Source: Pelagibacteraceae bacterium (lineage in GTDB: Bacteria; Pseudomonadota; Alphaproteobacteria; Pelagibacterales; Pelagibacteraceae). Taken from it: 8,280 nucleotides of DNA. This document shows positions 6,373 to 8,280 of the stretch, one piece after another. The translations under genes were made by a program, and so were the position numbers. The number at the start of each line of letters is the position of its first letter. Position 1 is the stretch's first letter. The DNA lies in contig PAFH01000005.1 in the NCBI GenBank assembly GCA_002704145.1, positions 1-8,280 on the forward strand. Direction: 5' to 3'. The notes under the pieces are model-generated. The model worked only from the letters and a program-made list of their open reading frames with translations, was not told the origin of the DNA and did not search any database.

Positions 6373-6406
6373 AACACAAAGACGTTATAAAAAATGAAAG
6401 TATAAC

Positions 6407-6411
6407 AAGGA
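6407..6411 (+). promoter_or_regulatory. Ribosome binding site of pilT
   Basis: AAGGA lies 10 nt before the pilT ATG at 6422. An in-frame TGA at 6395-6397 rules out a longer protein beginning upstream, so this ATG is the first usable one. Confidence 0.6.
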
Positions 6412-6421
6412 TTATTTAATA

Positions 6422-7432
6422 ATGCTCGAAAAAGTTGTAGAATTAGTAAAAAAACATCCAAAAATATCAGATTTCCATTTGCGGAGTGAATGTGCCTTCT
6501 CTTATAGGTTATTAGGTGAAATTCAAAGTATTGCTGAAAATATTGTGAAAAAAGAGCAAATTGAGCAAATTCTCAATAAATACTGCTCTAAAGATGACGT
6601 AGATCGTTTTAATACTAAAAATGAACTTGATAGCGGATTTACTGTCGAAAAAATAAGATTTAGAGCTAATTTTTATAAAACACTTACTGGTCCAGCATTA
6701 GTTTTAAGAAAGATTGAAACAACAATTTCATCAATGGAAAATCTTAATTTGCCACCAGCAATGTTTAGCATTGTTGACATGCACAAAGGCCTTGTCTTAG
6801 TGACTGGACCAACTGGATCCGGAAAATCTACTACATTAGCAGCAATCATAAACCAAATTAATGAAACTCGTAAAGCGAACATTATAACTATCGAAGATCC
6901 AGTAGAGTTCATTCATAAAGACAAAAAGAGTATCGTCTCTCAAAGAGAAGTTGGAAAGCAAACTGAGAGTTTTACAACTGCTTTAAAAAGCGCCTTGAGA
7001 GAAGATCCTGATGTAATTTTAGTTGGTGAATTAAGGGATATAGAAACTATTGGTATGGCTCTAACAGCAGCTGAAACTGGTCATTTAGTTTTCGGAACTT
7101 TACACACTAGCGGTGCCCCTAATACCATAAATAGAATTATAGATGTTTTCCCTCATGAACAACAGACCCAGATACAGGCACAATTAGCAGAGTCTCTTCA
7201 AATGGTCGTAACGCAAAAATTATTTAAGACAGTGGATGGTAAATCTAGAATTGGAGCTTTTGAGGTTATGTTTTGTAACCCTCCAATAAAAAATTTGATC
7301 CGAGAGAAAAAAATTCATCAAATTCCAAGCATTATGCAAACGGGCCAAAGAGATGGCATGATTACAATGGAAAAATCGATTGAAAACCTTGTAAATTCAG
7401 GCAAAATAAGCCCTAGTGATGCAAAAGAATAA
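6422..7432 (+). CDS. pilT: Type IV pilus retraction ATPase PilT
   Basis: Hexameric cytoplasmic ATPase that powers pilus disassembly, giving twitching motility or DNA uptake pulling. Its 336 residues are slightly shorter than the roughly 345-residue family norm. Residues 1-100 form the PAS-like N-terminal domain (ISDFHLRS at 15-22, RFRANFYKTLTGPALVLRKI at 79-98). The core has Walker A GPTGSGKST (129-137), Asp box ITIEDPVEF (155-163), Walker B-type REDPDVILVGELRD (193-206) and His box ETGHLVFGTLHTSGA (218-232). PIKNLIREKKIHQIPSIMQTG (288-308) is close to the PilT-specific AIRNLIRE region, which separates PilT from PilB/GspE; the single small N-terminal domain agrees. All catalytic motifs look intact. 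It heads a plus-strand operon: the next gene starts inside its last codons. PilU is an alternative within the family, but the length and C-terminal motif favour PilT. Confidence 0.94.
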   Translation: MLEKVVELVKKHPKISDFHLRSECAFSYRLLGEIQSIAENIVKKEQIEQILNKYCSKDDVDRFNTKNELDSGFTVEKIRFRANFYKTLTGPALVLRKIETTISSMENLNLPPAMFSIVDMHKGLVLVTGPTGSGKSTTLAAIINQINETRKANIITIEDPVEFIHKDKKSIVSQREVGKQTESFTTALKSALREDPDVILVGELRDIETIGMALTAAETGHLVFGTLHTSGAPNTINRIIDVFPHEQQTQIQAQLAESLQMVVTQKLFKTVDGKSRIGAFEVMFCNPPIKNLIREKKIHQIPSIMQTGQRDGMITMEKSIENLVNSGKISPSDAKE

Positions 7433-8108
7433 AGCTTTTTCTCTAATTGAACTACTAGTTATTATCGCCGTGATTGGTGTGGTTGCATTTTTCTCGCTTC
7501 CAGCAATAAATGATTGGATAAAAGATCGAGAAGTAAAAAAAGAGACTAATTCTCTTATTGCTTATCTTAAAGATATTAAATCAGAGGTAGATAGTGGTAA
7601 ATTTGCAATGGCTTGGGTTCACATCACGCCTAATCCACAAACTTGGGTGATGTCCCAAGGCGAATGGGCTCAGCAAATGAAAGTGCCTGCACCGGCTAGA
7701 ACTGCACAAAACAGATTATCATCTTACAATAATAAAAGTATTCTTAATCATCATAAAATGTGTCCTGGAAGTGCTCCTGGATACAATAATGAAGGAACTC
7801 AAAAATATACTCAATACAGCACACCTTATAAATGGGATGGTAAAGTTAATTGGTCTCCAAATACAAATGTTTGTATTTCAAAAAACGCTCTTATCCTACC
7901 AACTAGTGGAGAACCTATAAGAGGAATTCCCGGAAGGTCGTGGATCATGATTTGTTCCAAAAGTAACACAACAACTAGTGGAAACAAAAGATGTCATTAT
8001 AATATGTCAACCAAAACTGATTATAGATATGTTATAAAAGTAAATCCAAGTTTAACATTTGATTTATACAAATATAATTCTAATTCAGACAAATGGATAA
8101 AAAAATGA
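7419..8108 (+). CDS. FimT/FimU/GspH-like minor type IV prepilin
   Basis: A 229-residue pilin-like protein, probably part of the minor-pilin complex that primes pilus assembly. The type III signal is obvious: leader MQKNKA, then F-S-L-I-E-L-L with the conserved Glu at mature position +5 (residue 11) and a hydrophobic helix to about residue 28. The -1 residue is Ala6 rather than the usual Gly; prepilin peptidases often tolerate this. The helix continues through DREVKKETNSLIAYLKDIKSEV, the position of the GspH/FimT signature. The C-terminal domain is Asn/Ser/Thr/Tyr-rich with four Cys (115, 152, 179, 192), enough for two disulfides. Its specific ligand or fold was not recognised. A GTG three bases upstream (7416) is in frame, but the ATG gives a typical short leader and was preferred. 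It overlaps the pilT end by 14 nt and the next prepilin start by 4 nt, so translational coupling is likely. Confidence 0.82.
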   Translation: MQKNKAFSLIELLVIIAVIGVVAFFSLPAINDWIKDREVKKETNSLIAYLKDIKSEVDSGKFAMAWVHITPNPQTWVMSQGEWAQQMKVPAPARTAQNRLSSYNNKSILNHHKMCPGSAPGYNNEGTQKYTQYSTPYKWDGKVNWSPNTNVCISKNALILPTSGEPIRGIPGRSWIMICSKSNTTTSGNKRCHYNMSTKTDYRYVIKVNPSLTFDLYKYNSNSDKWIKK

Positions 8109-8280
8109 AAGATAAAGGCCTGAGTTTAATTGAAGCTCTGGTTTGTATAGTAATCGTTGGTATAGGTTTTATAGGCGTAAACCAAATGATAAGTTACGCG
8201 ACAAGCTCAATGGATAGGGCTTTAGAAAGTAATAAAATCAATTTTTTATCTGAAACAGCAGTGGAAGATATTATGGGAGA
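8105..8280 (+). CDS. pilV: PilV/GspI-like minor prepilin (C-terminus cut by right window edge)
   Basis: Only the first 58 codons are visible. MKDKG/LSLIEALV is a canonical prepilin leader with Gly at -1 and Glu at mature +5. It is followed by the hydrophobic stretch CIVIVGIGFIGVNQMI, and the IGFIGV segment is typical of PilV/GspI-type minor pilins. A helical region follows (YATSSMDRALESNKINFLSETAVEDIMG). The start overlaps the previous stop as ATGA. A GspH/FimT-like gene followed by a PilV/GspI-like gene matches the conserved order of minor-pilin operons (FimU-PilV-PilW-PilX; GspH-I-J-K), so a PilW/GspJ-like gene would be expected just beyond the window. The subfamily call is tentative because the globular domain is missing. 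Confidence 0.75.
   Translation, partial: MKDKGLSLIEALVCIVIVGIGFIGVNQMISYATSSMDRALESNKINFLSETAVEDIMG

Larger units (their letters stand above)
6078..6379. repeat. Array of TTGTGTTAGAA repeats in the divergent pilMN/pilT intergenic region
   Basis: The 366 bp between pilMN and pilT hold nine copies of an 11-bp motif. Exact TTGTGTTAGAA copies lie at 6172-6182, 6202-6212 and 6223-6233 on the plus strand, and at 6094-6104 and 6369-6379 on the minus strand. Near copies lie at 6325-6335 (minus, 10/11), 6078-6088, 6120-6130 and 6144-6154 (plus, each 9/11). The core TTGTGTTA is exact in eight of the nine. Most left-hand copies point right and both right-hand copies point left, facing each other across a motif-free spacer. 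Start-to-start spacings on the left are 16-30 bp. By eye the core occurs only twice elsewhere in the window (1308-1315 and 7964-7971), and no other exact 11-mer was seen. The most natural reading is an array of transcription-factor sites controlling both pilus operons; the factor is unknown. Confidence 0.85.

Noticed and set aside
6078..6379. The 11-mer array as DNA uptake sequences for T4P-mediated transformation
   Set aside because: Uptake sequences are scattered through genomes. Here exact copies are confined to one intergenic region and sit on promoters, and no exact copy was seen in the flanking genes. A genome-wide count would settle it.
6078..6379. CRISPR array or plasmid-origin iterons
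   Set aside because: The repeats are only 11 bp, irregularly spaced and on both strands, with no unique spacers of constant length. No rep, cas or partition gene and no DnaA box was seen.
6394..6405. Three-codon upstream reading frame (ATG AAA GTA TAA) before pilT
   Set aside because: It has no ribosome binding site and is too short to support as a regulatory leader from sequence alone.

Overview
The window is an AT-rich (roughly one third G+C by eye), densely packed type IV pilus (T4P) locus from a Gram-negative bacterium. An outer-membrane secretin, inner-membrane alignment proteins (PilM/N/O/P-like), an extension ATPase, a retraction ATPase and minor prepilins are all present. Strong A/T codon bias, frequent AGA arginine codons and 2-17 nt gene overlaps suggest a streamlined genome. 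A marine Alphaproteobacterium of the Pelagibacterales type would fit, but this is only a guess because the window has no phylogenetic marker.

Left part (1-6055, minus strand, read right to left): one five-gene transcription unit, pilMN fusion > pilO > pilP > secretin (pilQ/mshL type) > pilB. Successive genes overlap by 4, 17 and 4 nt, and the last pair is 2 nt apart. pilB runs off the left edge. Middle (6056-6421): a 366-bp divergent intergenic region with no gene. It holds a striking array of the 11-mer TTGTGTTAGAA on both strands, and copies overlap both predicted divergent promoters. Right part (6422-8280, plus strand): pilT > FimT/GspH-like prepilin > PilV/GspI-like prepilin (cut by the right edge), again with overlapping reading frames.

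Together the genes build an envelope-spanning pilus machine. The lipidated secretin is the outer-membrane pore. PilP and PilO with the PilN part of the fusion link the pore to the cytoplasm, and the PilM part docks there. PilB drives extension, PilT drives retraction, and the minor prepilins prime the fibre. The major pilin, PilC platform and prepilin peptidase are not in view.

The most unusual observation is that the PilM-PilN fusion starts with about 65 extra residues resembling the arm-type (AP2/integrase N-terminal-like) DNA-binding domain of tyrosine recombinases. These are joined to PilM by a roughly 100-residue low-complexity linker. The gene starts next to the repeat array. A testable inference is that this protein is a membrane-tethered, ToxR/CadC-like DNA-binding form of the pilus platform that binds the array and couples pilus assembly state to transcription of both pilus operons. 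The array and the domain resemblance are read from sequence; the link between them is inference.
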